Positions 16,555 through 25,963 of a stretch of 34,373 nt of DNA are shown in pieces. Location of the stretch: assembly GCA_902510415.1 (NCBI GenBank), contig CABXBH010000001.1, positions 73,596-107,968 of the forward strand, read 5' to 3'. This DNA is from an uncultured Bacteroidota bacterium. Lineage in GTDB: Bacteria > Bacteroidota > Bacteroidia > Flavobacteriales > Flavobacteriaceae. Positions within the stretch are counted from its first letter, which is position 1; every line of letters starts with the position of its first letter. The notes below the pieces were generated by a model. The model did no database searches and was not told the origin of the DNA. It saw only the letters and a list, made by a program, of their open reading frames with translations. A program made the translations under genes and the position numbers.

Positions 16555-16562
16555 TATCTTTG
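16555..16562 (+). promoter_or_regulatory. Candidate -7 element for the DoxX gene
   Basis: TATCTTTG fits TAnnTTTG and lies 25 bases before the ATG at 16587, in the divergent gap with GH125. No TTG is seen at the -33 position. Confidence 0.35.
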
Positions 16563-16586
16563 TTCATCAAACCAAAAAAAATAAAA

Positions 16587-16958
16587 ATGAATAATATAGC
16601 CTTACTTATATTAAGGGTGGTTTTTGCAGGTTCAATGCTTTACGGTCATGGATTAGGAAAACTAAATAGATTACTTGAAGGAAACTTAAGTTTTTCTAAC
16701 CCGCTTGGAATCGGAGAAATTCCTACTTTAATTCTAGCTGTTTTTTCTGAATTTTTAGCTCCTATTTTTATAATTATAGGATATAAGACCAAATTTTTCA
16801 GTTTTTTTCCTGCAGCAACGATGTTTGTAGCAGCTTTTATAGTTCATTGGGGCGATCCTTTTGGAAGAGTTGAAAAAGCTCTATTATTTTTAACTGTTTT
16901 TGTCATACTAATGATGACTGGCCCTGGAAAATATTCGATTGACAGAAAGTTCTCTTAA
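16587..16958 (+). CDS. DoxX family membrane protein
   Basis: A 123-residue integral membrane protein with about four hydrophobic segments, beginning LLILRVVFAGSMLYGHGLGKL, the typical DoxX first helix. DoxX proteins are small four-helix membrane proteins of mostly unknown function, associated with thiol or redox stress in some bacteria. The ATG at 16587 starts the membrane segment; the region upstream to 16560 is rich in lysine and lacks family character. It is between GH125 (divergent) and susC (same strand, 68-base gap that holds a TATTTTTG element), so whether it belongs to the PUL is unclear. Confidence 0.85.
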   Translation: MNNIALLILRVVFAGSMLYGHGLGKLNRLLEGNLSFSNPLGIGEIPTLILAVFSEFLAPIFIIIGYKTKFFSFFPAATMFVAAFIVHWGDPFGRVEKALLFLTVFVILMMTGPGKYSIDRKFS

Positions 16959-16988
16959 AAAGATTACTCTCAAGACTTAAAATAGTTT

Positions 16989-16996
16989 TATTTTTG
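16989..16996 (+). promoter_or_regulatory. Candidate -7 element for the susC operon
   Basis: TATTTTTG matches TAnnTTTG 30 bases before the ATG at 17027. A TTA at 16964-16966 is 22 bases upstream. It would drive susC, susD, the DUF4959/5000-like gene and GH5, all spaced by 3-11 bases. Confidence 0.4.
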
Positions 16997-17026
16997 CCCA
17001 AAATTAAATTAAATCGATTTCTTAAA

Positions 17027-20000
17027 ATGAATCAAAGAAATATACTACTAATATACATGTTGTTGTTTTCATCAATAATTTATTCTCAGTCAATTCTTGT
17101 GAGCGGAATTGTTGTTGATGAGGGGGGGAATCCGCTTCCAGGTGTTACAGTATTAATTGAGGGTACAAATAGAGGTGCCTCAACTACTTTTGAAGGTACA
17201 TATGCGATAAAAGCGGACAATGAAAATCAAAATATTCAGTTTTCTTATATTGGTTTTGAAACTCAATCTATTTTAATTGGCAAACAAAAAAATATTGATG
17301 CTATAATGCTTGAAAGTCTCGAATCTTTAGAGGAAGTTCAGGTTGTAGCATTTCAAAAGCAGAAAAAAAACAGTGTAATAGGTTCTATTAATACAATAAA
17401 TCCGTCCGAATTAAAAATCCCTACATCTAATATCACAAATGCAATGGCAGGAAAATTGGCTGGAATGATTTCTTACCAAAGATCTGGTGAGCCAGGTGCA
17501 GATAATGCTGAATTTTTTATTAGAGGTGTTACAAGTTTTGGTTATGCAAACAACCCTCTTATTTTGATCGATGGATTAGAAGTTACTACTAACGATTTAG
17601 CTAGGATAGAACCGGATAACATAGCGAGTTTTTCAATCATGAAGGATGCTACAGCAACTTCACTTTACGGAGCAAGAGGTGCTAATGGTGTAATCTTAGT
17701 TACAACAAAAGAAGGTAAGAAAGGAAAGGCTAAAGTTTCTTTTAGATATGAAAATTCAATATCGTCACCGTCACAAACTAATGAATTTTTAGGAGGCGTT
17801 GATTATATGAACTTATATAATCGTGCAATTAGAACAAGAGATCCATCAGCTCCATTAACTTACAGTATATCTAAGATTTATGGAACATTGAATGGTGGAG
17901 ATCCTAATATTTATCCTAATGTAAATTGGTATAATGAATTATTTAAGGATTATACTATAAATAGAAAAGCAAATTTGAATGTTAATGGAGGAGGAGATAT
18001 AGCACAGTACTACCTTTCAGTCTCACACAATAATGATACTGGTTTATTAAAAGTAGATCCTTTAAACAACTTTAATAATAATATTGATATCAAAAGGTCT
18101 AATTTAAGAGCCAATATAAATATAGACTTAACAAGTACAACAAAAATTGCCGTTAAATTTTATTCCTTATTTGAAAGATATAATGGTCCCTCAGTTTCGG
18201 CAAATGATATATTTGGTTCTGTAATGCAGGCTAATCCTGCAAACTTCCCAAAGTATTTTTCTTACGAAGATAATTTAGGATATAATCATACTCTTTTTGG
18301 AAATAAAGGTAATGGTGGATTTCCTAATCCTTATGCTGATATGGTAAAGGGTTATAAAGATAGATTTACGAATACTATTTTTTCCCAAGTTCAAATTGAG
18401 CAGGACCTTAAGTTTATTACTGAAGGACTAAAATTTCGTGGGATGGCTTCTGTTCGAACATATACTATGAATGAAAACTCGAGGGAGTATACACCATTCT
18501 ATTATGGGATGGCTGAGGTTGAAACAGAACAAGGAATTTTAAATTATTTATACAGAATTCAAGAAGGAACAGAGTTTTTGAATAATCCAAGTGTAAATAA
18601 CTTGGGTACTAGTAGATTTTATTATGAATTTGTAACAGAATATAACAGAAAATTTAACGAGCTACATGATATAGGAGGTTTGCTTGTATTTAATTTTAGT
18701 GAATCTTTAAACACTATAGGAGGTAATAGTGCTTTTGCTACATTACCTTCAAGAAATATGGGGCTTTCAGGAAGATTTTCATACAATTATGATTCGAGAT
18801 ATTTCACTGAATTCAACTTCGGCTATAATGGCTCTGAAAAATTTGCTAAAAATAATAGGTTCGGATTTTTTCCATCAATTGGTCTTGGCTGGATTTTATC
18901 AAACGAAGAATGGTTTAATGAAAAGCTGCCTGATGTAAATATGTTTAAACTTAAACTTACACATGGGTTAGTTGGTAATGATGGAATTTCAAGTGCTGAT
19001 GATAGATTTTTCTATTTATCAGAAGTTAATTTACAAAGTGATAGTTACGGTTTTACATGGGGTTCTGATTTTAACAATTACTACCAAGGTTATGTTATTG
19101 ATAGATATTCTAATCAAAATGTGACTTGGGAAGTAGCTGAAAAAACAAATTATGGTTTAGAGTTAGGTTTGTTTAATTCTTTGAACTTGCAAGTTGATTA
19201 CTTTACTGAGCATAGATCAAAAATTTATATGTCTAGAGACTATATCCCATCTACTATGGGGTTAACAACAACAATCAGTAGTAACTTAGGTGAAGTTGAT
19301 TCAAGAGGTATTGATTTATCAATCGATTACAACAAAGCTTTTGACTCAGGTTTGATACTTTCAGGAAGGGGTAATTTCACTTATTCTACTAACGAAGTTC
19401 TAATTAATGGAGAACCTGATTACACTTATGATTATTTGAGTAGAATTGGCTATCCAGTAAATCAATCATGGGGATTAATCGCAGAAAGATTATTTATTGA
19501 TCAAGCAGATATAGAAAATTCACCTGAACAATTTAATGGATTTTCTTCTTCTTCAAATTCTTATATGCCAGGTGATATTAAATATACTGATGTTAATAAT
19601 GATGGCGTTGTAAACGAGTTAGATAGAGTCCCAATAGGTAAACCAATAGTTCCAGAAATTGTTTATGGATTTGGAGTGTCAGCTTCTTACAAAGGGTATG
19701 ACTTTTCTATTTTTATGCAAGGTGTTGCTAGAACATCTTTCTTTATAAACCCAAATGATATATCGCCTTTTGTAAATGAAAGAAATGCCTTAAATGTGAT
19801 AGCTGATAATCACTGGTCTATTAATAATCCAGATCCAAATGCATTTTGGCCAAGACTTTCAACTTACTCAATTGCTAATAATGAACAACAGTCTACATGG
19901 TGGCAAAGAGATGGTGATTTTATAAGATTAAAAAATTTAGAAATAGGTTATACGTTCCCAGATAATGGAACAGGTTTATTTTCAGGATTAAATACAAGAG

Positions 20001-20128
20001 TTTATTTTACTGGATTGAATCTTTTAACCTTTTCAAAATTTGATTTATGGGATACAGAAATGGGAGGAAATGGATTGGGGTACCCTCCTCAAAAGGTTTA
20101 CAATATCGGATTACAAGTTAATTTTTAA
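17027..20128 (+). CDS. susC: SusC-type TonB-linked outer membrane transporter
   Basis: A 1033-residue TonB-dependent outer-membrane channel. After the signal peptide (cut near YSQS, ~20) comes a carboxypeptidase-regulatory-like beta domain at ~22-100 (VVDEGGNPLPGVTVLIEGTN), the plug domain at ~105-225 with GVTSFGYANNPLILIDGLEV and KDATATSLYGARGANGVILV, and the barrel, ending in NIGLQVNF with the C-terminal Phe of outer-membrane barrels. SusC pairs with SusD to bind and import oligosaccharides using the proton motive force. The ATG at 17027 starts the signal peptide; upstream codons from 16994 lack one. SusD follows after 6 bases. Substrate cannot be read from SusC itself. Confidence 0.95.
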   Translation: MNQRNILLIYMLLFSSIIYSQSILVSGIVVDEGGNPLPGVTVLIEGTNRGASTTFEGTYAIKADNENQNIQFSYIGFETQSILIGKQKNIDAIMLESLESLEEVQVVAFQKQKKNSVIGSINTINPSELKIPTSNITNAMAGKLAGMISYQRSGEPGADNAEFFIRGVTSFGYANNPLILIDGLEVTTNDLARIEPDNIASFSIMKDATATSLYGARGANGVILVTTKEGKKGKAKVSFRYENSISSPSQTNEFLGGVDYMNLYNRAIRTRDPSAPLTYSISKIYGTLNGGDPNIYPNVNWYNELFKDYTINRKANLNVNGGGDIAQYYLSVSHNNDTGLLKVDPLNNFNNNIDIKRSNLRANINIDLTSTTKIAVKFYSLFERYNGPSVSANDIFGSVMQANPANFPKYFSYEDNLGYNHTLFGNKGNGGFPNPYADMVKGYKDRFTNTIFSQVQIEQDLKFITEGLKFRGMASVRTYTMNENSREYTPFYYGMAEVETEQGILNYLYRIQEGTEFLNNPSVNNLGTSRFYYEFVTEYNRKFNELHDIGGLLVFNFSESLNTIGGNSAFATLPSRNMGLSGRFSYNYDSRYFTEFNFGYNGSEKFAKNNRFGFFPSIGLGWILSNEEWFNEKLPDVNMFKLKLTHGLVGNDGISSADDRFFYLSEVNLQSDSYGFTWGSDFNNYYQGYVIDRYSNQNVTWEVAEKTNYGLELGLFNSLNLQVDYFTEHRSKIYMSRDYIPSTMGLTTTISSNLGEVDSRGIDLSIDYNKAFDSGLILSGRGNFTYSTNEVLINGEPDYTYDYLSRIGYPVNQSWGLIAERLFIDQADIENSPEQFNGFSSSSNSYMPGDIKYTDVNNDGVVNELDRVPIGKPIVPEIVYGFGVSASYKGYDFSIFMQGVARTSFFINPNDISPFVNERNALNVIADNHWSINNPDPNAFWPRLSTYSIANNEQQSTWWQRDGDFIRLKNLEIGYTFPDNGTGLFSGLNTRVYFTGLNLLTFSKFDLWDTEMGGNGLGYPPQKVYNIGLQVNF

Positions 20129-20134
20129 AAAATT

Positions 20135-22030
20135 ATGAATAAAAAAATTATAGTCATTGGTTTATTGTTAAGTATGTTCGGTTGCGATGAATACTTGGAC
20201 ATTGTACCAGATCAAACGCAACAGATTGATTTGTTGTTTGAAAGAAAAGAAGTTGCATATACCGCATTAGCTACATGTTATGCTTATTTACCTAAAAATG
20301 ATGGAGTATATACTTCGTTTATGCTGATGAGTGACGAAGTTACAACTCCTATTGCAAAAGAAACTGATGGAATTAGAATTATGAAAGGTCAGCAGTCAGC
20401 CTCTAATCCAAAATTTGGATTATGGTCAGGTTGGCAAGATCAAGGACCACTTTGGGAGGGTATAAGACATTGTAATGTTCTGATCGAAAATATTTATAAT
20501 GTTGTAGATATGACAGAAGCTGAAATGAATGAGTGGGCTGCCGAGGCTAAATTTCTGAAAGCTTATTATCATTTTCTTCTTTTTACGTATTATGGTCCAA
20601 TCCCAATAGTTGACGAAAATCTACCAATTTCTGCAAGTGATACTGAGGTTAGGGTAAAAAGAAGGACAGTAGACGAATCCGTTGATTATATTGTTGAAAC
20701 AATTGATGAGGCATTGATTCATTTACCATCAAGAGTTTTATCTTCAAATGATTTAGGTAGAATTGATCAGGTCATTGCTAAGGCTATAAAGTCAAGAGTT
20801 TTGACATATGCTGCAAGTCCTTTGTTTAATGGAAATTCTGAGATGTATTCGGGATTTGTAAATGACGATGGAGAACATTTTTTTAATCAATCTTATGATC
20901 AAACTAAGTGGGATAGAGCAAGAGAAGCTTCTCTAGAAGCTATAAATGCATCTATAGAAAATGGGGTAAGTTTATACGAATTTACCTCAACACCTCCTAA
21001 TTATGAAGATGAATACGAGGAAGAAGAGTTTATTCAGACTTTATACAATCTAAAATATTCTATTGTTGATAAATGGAATGCAGAATTGATATGGGGTAAT
21101 TCAAATCCAGTTCGTAATAATGATTGGTGGCAAATGCAGGCTGCATGTATGATGAAAAATCCAAATGCTTCATCTGTTGAGGCTGCTTGGCAATGGATAG
21201 CGCCAACATTGAGAATAGCTGAATTATTTTATTCTGAAAATGGATTACCTATAGATGAAGATTTATCCTATGACTATCAAAATAGATACAACACAACATC
21301 TGTAAATGGTTCACAAAATCTTCAAGCTCAATATGGTGCTAGCACTGCGAAACTTAATCTTGATAGAGAGCCTAGATTTTATTCATCACTTGGATTTGAC
21401 AGAGGTTACAATAGAACATGGGGTAATTTATGGCAATTAAGAATGAAAAAAGGTGAAAGTCATGGTCGAATTGCAAATTCTGATGATTATTTAATTACAG
21501 GATATGCTCTTAAAAAACTGGTTCATCCCGATTCTGAAGGAGATGGATATTCTAAAATTGTCACTTATGCTTGGCCAATGATTAGACTTTCTGAATTGTA
21601 TTTAAATTATGCTGAAGCTATAAATGAATCCAATGGTCCAAATTCAGATGCTTACAATGCATTAAATGTGGTCAGAGAAAGAGCTGGAATAAGAACTGTC
21701 GAAGATGCATGGGGTGATGCAACGATTTCAGCAAATGTAAATAAGCACACCACTCAGGATGGTTTAAGAGAAATTATAAGACAGGAAAGATTAATTGAGT
21801 TATCCTTTGAAGGAAATAGATACAATGATTTAAGAAGATGGAAATTAGCTGATGAGTACTTTAATTCTCCTGTATTTGGATGGTCTGTTGATGAAACTAC
21901 AGTGAGTGGTTATTATAATATAACTCAGGTTGGAATAAGATCATTTAATAATCCTAGAGATTACTTTCATCCAATTAGTATAAATGAAATAACAATTAAT
22001 CCAAACCTGATTCAAAATCCAGGATGGTAA
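20135..22030 (+). CDS. susD: SusD/RagB family surface lipoprotein
   Basis: A 631-residue glycan-binding lipoprotein that forms the lid over the SusC channel. The lipoprotein signal MNKKIIVIGLLLSMFGC puts the lipid on Cys17, followed by acidic residues (DEYLD), as expected for surface export. The SusD helical-repeat pattern is clear: EAKFLKAYYHFLLFTYYGPIPIV near 145-170, the TPR-like middle, and the C-terminal RLSELYLNYAEAIN and LSFEGNRYNDLRRWK. It is slightly longer than many SusD proteins. It begins 6 bases after susC and is followed by the DUF4959/5000-like gene after 11 bases. Confidence 0.95.
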   Translation: MNKKIIVIGLLLSMFGCDEYLDIVPDQTQQIDLLFERKEVAYTALATCYAYLPKNDGVYTSFMLMSDEVTTPIAKETDGIRIMKGQQSASNPKFGLWSGWQDQGPLWEGIRHCNVLIENIYNVVDMTEAEMNEWAAEAKFLKAYYHFLLFTYYGPIPIVDENLPISASDTEVRVKRRTVDESVDYIVETIDEALIHLPSRVLSSNDLGRIDQVIAKAIKSRVLTYAASPLFNGNSEMYSGFVNDDGEHFFNQSYDQTKWDRAREASLEAINASIENGVSLYEFTSTPPNYEDEYEEEEFIQTLYNLKYSIVDKWNAELIWGNSNPVRNNDWWQMQAACMMKNPNASSVEAAWQWIAPTLRIAELFYSENGLPIDEDLSYDYQNRYNTTSVNGSQNLQAQYGASTAKLNLDREPRFYSSLGFDRGYNRTWGNLWQLRMKKGESHGRIANSDDYLITGYALKKLVHPDSEGDGYSKIVTYAWPMIRLSELYLNYAEAINESNGPNSDAYNALNVVRERAGIRTVEDAWGDATISANVNKHTTQDGLREIIRQERLIELSFEGNRYNDLRRWKLADEYFNSPVFGWSVDETTVSGYYNITQVGIRSFNNPRDYFHPISINEITINPNLIQNPGW

Positions 22031-22041
22031 TAATTTATCAT

Positions 22042-23241
22042 ATGAAAACAAATAAAATTTTATCAATATTATTATTTTCTTTTGTCATTCTTTTAGGTTG
22101 TAAAGATGACGATAGTCAGGATACAACTCCTCCGGGTTCTTTGTCTATTGAAAATATTGTTCCTACTAACGGTGGGGGTATAATTTCATATTCTTTGCCA
22201 AATGATTCAGACATACTATTTGTTAGAGCTGAATATACAAATTCAATTGGTGTGGATGTGTATCGTGTTTCAAGTTCACATAATAACTCTATTGAAATTG
22301 ATGGTTTAAATCAAAATACACCTCTTCAAGTTAGATTATTTGTAGTTGATGAAAATGAAAATGTATCACAACCTATTGAAGTTGAATTTACTCCTTTACC
22401 ATCATTTATTTTTCTGGTGCAAGAAAGTATAACAATAACACCCGATTTAGGCGGGGTCAAACTTGAATGGGAAAATATTGCTGAAAAAACAGTATATGTT
22501 CATTTACATATTGTAAATGGAGCTGATCAAGATATAAGAATCCTCTCTTCAAATAGTTTAAGTGAAAGCATATTTGTTAGAGGTCTAGAATCTGTTGAAA
22601 TGATCTTCCTAACAAAAGTTGAAGATTTTGACGGAAATATTACTGATTTGGAGGAAAAAGCTACTTTAACTCCTCTTTTTGAAGAAATGATTGACAAGTC
22701 TACATGGACATTAATGAGTCAATTATCTGTCAACGGTAATGCTTGGGAAGGGGAAACAACTGCTTTTTGGGATGACGTTGTTGATACAGCTGAAACAAAT
22801 TCTGACAACAGTTATTTTATTATATGGAGAGATCAGAACGGAGGTACTTTAAATTGGCCATTAGATATAGTAATAAGCCTAAATAAAAATGTGAGAGTTC
22901 ACAGATTTAAAGTTTGGCAAAGAGCTTTTTGGTATGGTGGTCCTACTGGAGTCCCGTATTATTACCAGGAGGAAAATATGAGGTCATTTAATTTGTATGC
23001 AAGTAATAATTCTGTTGATTGGACTCTCCTAGGTGAATATGATATTGGTGATCCAAGTGATGAAAATGGTAATATTCCTCAAGATTTCATCGATGCAGCT
23101 GCAAATGGACACGATTTTGATTTAGAAGGTGTCTCAGAAAAGTTTAGGTATCTAAAATTTTCGATTACTTCTAATTATGGAAGTGATACCTATGTACATG
23201 GTTCTGAAATTACCTTATGGGGGCTGGATAATGTAGATTAA
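22042..23241 (+). CDS. DUF4959/DUF5126/DUF5000-type surface lipoprotein
   Basis: A 399-residue lipoprotein (lipid Cys20) with the acidic KDDD immediately after the Cys, a Bacteroidota signal for export to the cell surface. The N-terminal part (~27-125, TPPGSLSIENIVPTNGGG) resembles a fibronectin-like DUF4959 module, the middle (~130-215) a DUF5126-like sandwich, and the C-terminal part (~220-395, with FWDDVVDTAE and RVHRFKVWQRAFW) a DUF5000 discoidin-like carbohydrate-binding domain. It takes the SusE-like place directly after susD and probably binds the same glycan. The ATG at 22042 begins the signal; the frame from 22024 overlaps susD. Domain naming is by recollection of pattern. Confidence 0.8.
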   Translation: MKTNKILSILLFSFVILLGCKDDDSQDTTPPGSLSIENIVPTNGGGIISYSLPNDSDILFVRAEYTNSIGVDVYRVSSSHNNSIEIDGLNQNTPLQVRLFVVDENENVSQPIEVEFTPLPSFIFLVQESITITPDLGGVKLEWENIAEKTVYVHLHIVNGADQDIRILSSNSLSESIFVRGLESVEMIFLTKVEDFDGNITDLEEKATLTPLFEEMIDKSTWTLMSQLSVNGNAWEGETTAFWDDVVDTAETNSDNSYFIIWRDQNGGTLNWPLDIVISLNKNVRVHRFKVWQRAFWYGGPTGVPYYYQEENMRSFNLYASNNSVDWTLLGEYDIGDPSDENGNIPQDFIDAAANGHDFDLEGVSEKFRYLKFSITSNYGSDTYVHGSEITLWGLDNVD

Positions 23242-23244
23242 TTA

Positions 23245-25911
23245 ATGAAGAGATATCTAACGTTTATTTTTTTGTATTTTTCAATTTTTGGTTATTCCCA
23301 AAATTTAAGTACTCTTGGTCCATACTTAAAAGATGATAATAGTAATAATGTTATTTTAAGGGGGATAAATTTAGGTGGATGGATGCTTCAAGAGCCTTAT
23401 TTATTTCAATTTACCGGTGCTGCTGATTCCCAGCACGAGTTTAAAGAAAAATTAGTTGAATTTATAGGTCAAGAAAATACAGATAATTTTTACAATTCTT
23501 GGTATGAAAACTTTATAACTCAGGCAGATGTAGATTCTTTAGCCAGTTATGGTTTTAATAGTATTAGACTTCCAATACACTATGATTTATTTACTCTACC
23601 GATTCAAGATGAGCCTGTTCAAGGAGAAAATACGTGGATTGATTTAGGTTTTTTAATGGTAGATAATTTGCTAGATTGGTGTGAATCTAATAATATGTAT
23701 TTAATATTAGACCTCCATGCTGCACCCGGCGGGCAAGGGTTTGGCTCTGACATAAATGATTACAATCCTAATTTACCATCTCTATGGGAAAGTGAAGAAA
23801 ACAAGAATAAAACTATTGCTTTATGGGGTAAACTTGCTGAAAGATATAATGGTGAGCCCTGGATTGGAGGATACGATTTGTTAAATGAGACTCATTGGGA
23901 TTTAGGTGAAAATGAGTTAAGAAATTTTTATATGGATGTCACAGATGAAATAAGAGAATATGATCAGAATCATATAATTTTTGTTGAAGGTAATTCATAT
24001 GCAAACGATTTTTCTGGTTTAACACCTCCTTGGGATGATGAGATTGTATATAGTTTTCACAAATATTGGTCCTACAATGATTCTTTGGATTGGGTTACTT
24101 GGATTAGAGATCAATACAGTGTTCCATTATGGATGGGTGAGGGGGGTGAAAATTCTAATCAGTGGTTTACAGAAGCAATTAAAATATTTGAGGATAATTA
24201 TATTGGATGGGCATTTTGGCCGTGGAAAAAATTAGAATCAATCTCAGCTCCATATGCTATTCCTTCAAACTCTAATTATGAATCTTTAATAAATTATTTT
24301 AGGGGTGATTCTGGAGCTCCTTCATTAGAAAATGCTGTAAGTGGTTTAATGCAGTTGGCTGAGGATTCACACATTTCAAATAATATATTTCAAAAAGATG
24401 TAGTTGATGCAATGATAAGGCAAATTAATTCAAATGAAACCTTGCCTTTTAATATATCTAATAATATTCCTGGAATTTTATATGCATCAGATTATGATTT
24501 AGGCCCAATGGGTTATGCTTATTCAGATGATGATTATGCAACTTATCATATAAATACTGATAATTTTCAGGCATGGAACCAAGGATGGCAATATAGAAAT
24601 GATGGAGTTGATATTGAAAATAGTAACGACTCAGAAGGAAATGGTTATCAAGTTGGATTTACCTATGAAGATGAATGGTTATTATTCACTGTGGAAATTC
24701 AAGAGTCTGGTTTTTATAATATAGTAACTAGGTATGCGTCTACAGCTACTGGAATATTTTCAATGGAGCTTGACGGAATTCCAATAGTTGATAATATTAT
24801 TTTATATAATACTGGTAGTTATTCAAACTTTGTAAATAAATTGTCGCAGGGAATTTATATGCCACAAGGGACATATAAATTAAAAATGAAAATGATTACA
24901 GGGGGATATAATTTATCTAGTGTAACCTTTGATTTATCTGATGAAATCCCTGAATTTTCAATTGAATATGCCGAAGCTCAAGAGGATCTATCTACTATTT
25001 TCCTTTTGCTTAATCAACCTCTTAATATTGATCAAGGAATTGATTATTCACACTTTGACGTTTTTATTAATTCAGAAGAAGTATCCATTTCAGATATAGA
25101 AATCAGTGAAGAGAATCCGCAAGTAATCTATATTTCTCTTGATGAAGAATTCAATTTTCAAGATGATATAACAGTGAGTTTTTATCAAGAATCTGAATTG
25201 GAATCAGTATTTAATGAATACCTGTTAACATTTTCAGCATTTCCTGTTTATAATAATGTTAGTGAAAGAATATTAATTCCAGGTTATGTTGAAGCAGAAG
25301 ATTTTATTTTTCAAGAAGGAATTTCGACAGAAGATACTTCTGATTCAAATGGTGGATTAAATATTGGTTATACTGATGTAGGTGACTATGCTGATTATTT
25401 GGTATTGGTAACCGAATCAGGCGAGTATGATATTAACTTTAGAGTAGCATCAGAAAATCAGTCAGGATCAATTCTTCTTCAATTGATTGATGGGTCAAAC
25501 ATTCAAAATCTGACTCAGATTTCTCTACCCATTACAGGGGGGTGGCAAACTTGGCAAACTGTTTCAGCTTCTACAACTTTAAATACAGGGTCTTATAAGT
25601 TAAGAATGAAAGTAATTCAAGCTGGGTTTAACCTAAATTGGATTGAATTTGATTACACTGGAAATTCAATGGGTTTAAATGAAAATAAAACAGCCAACAT
25701 TTTGTTATATCCTAACCCAACATCTGAGATTTTAAATATAAGCACTAATCTTGATAATTTTAAAATTGAAATTTTTGATTTAATTGGTAAAAAAATATTT
25801 GAAACCATAAATTCTAAGTCGTTGCATATCAATGAATTTGATAACGGAATTTATTTATTAAAAATTTCACATGGAATGTATTCACAATCAAAATTATTTA
25901 TAAAAAAATAA
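23245..25911 (+). CDS. GH5 glycosidase with two CBM6-like modules and T9SS sorting domain
   Basis: An 888-residue secreted enzyme. Order: signal peptide 1-18; GH5-like catalytic barrel ~25-350, with acid/base candidate E215 (DLLNETHW), SFHKYWS near 270 and nucleophile candidate E299 (WMGEGGEN); CBM6-like module ~402-568; a connecting beta domain ~570-670; a second CBM6-like module ~673-805 (VEAEDF, DVGDYADY); and a T9SS sorting domain ~812-888 (LLYPNPTSEIL). RGINLGGWML recalls exo-beta-1,3-glucanases of GH5, so a beta-glucan is a reasonable guess, though GH125 nearby suggests mannan. It starts 3 bases after the DUF5000-type gene and is last in the susC operon. Confidence 0.88.
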   Translation: MKRYLTFIFLYFSIFGYSQNLSTLGPYLKDDNSNNVILRGINLGGWMLQEPYLFQFTGAADSQHEFKEKLVEFIGQENTDNFYNSWYENFITQADVDSLASYGFNSIRLPIHYDLFTLPIQDEPVQGENTWIDLGFLMVDNLLDWCESNNMYLILDLHAAPGGQGFGSDINDYNPNLPSLWESEENKNKTIALWGKLAERYNGEPWIGGYDLLNETHWDLGENELRNFYMDVTDEIREYDQNHIIFVEGNSYANDFSGLTPPWDDEIVYSFHKYWSYNDSLDWVTWIRDQYSVPLWMGEGGENSNQWFTEAIKIFEDNYIGWAFWPWKKLESISAPYAIPSNSNYESLINYFRGDSGAPSLENAVSGLMQLAEDSHISNNIFQKDVVDAMIRQINSNETLPFNISNNIPGILYASDYDLGPMGYAYSDDDYATYHINTDNFQAWNQGWQYRNDGVDIENSNDSEGNGYQVGFTYEDEWLLFTVEIQESGFYNIVTRYASTATGIFSMELDGIPIVDNIILYNTGSYSNFVNKLSQGIYMPQGTYKLKMKMITGGYNLSSVTFDLSDEIPEFSIEYAEAQEDLSTIFLLLNQPLNIDQGIDYSHFDVFINSEEVSISDIEISEENPQVIYISLDEEFNFQDDITVSFYQESELESVFNEYLLTFSAFPVYNNVSERILIPGYVEAEDFIFQEGISTEDTSDSNGGLNIGYTDVGDYADYLVLVTESGEYDINFRVASENQSGSILLQLIDGSNIQNLTQISLPITGGWQTWQTVSASTTLNTGSYKLRMKVIQAGFNLNWIEFDYTGNSMGLNENKTANILLYPNPTSEILNISTNLDNFKIEIFDLIGKKIFETINSKSLHINEFDNGIYLLKISHGMYSQSKLFIKK

Positions 25912-25938
25912 TTGTTTTTAAGTCTATTTACATTTTTG
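25912..25938 (+). promoter_or_regulatory. Candidate promoter for the tyrosine-degradation operon
   Basis: TTG (25912-25914), 16 bases, then CATTTTTG (25931-25938), an imperfect match to TAnnTTTG, 26 bases before the ATG at 25964. This 52-base gap is the only space ahead of the operon. No clear terminator separates it from GH5, so read-through is possible. Confidence 0.28.
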
Positions 25939-25963
25939 TAATTTTAAGCAAACAAACTAAAAT

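Noticed and set aside
25912-25963. Terminator between GH5 and the tyrosine operon
   Set aside because: No inverted repeat with a T run is visible in this gap, so read-through from the PUL cannot be excluded.
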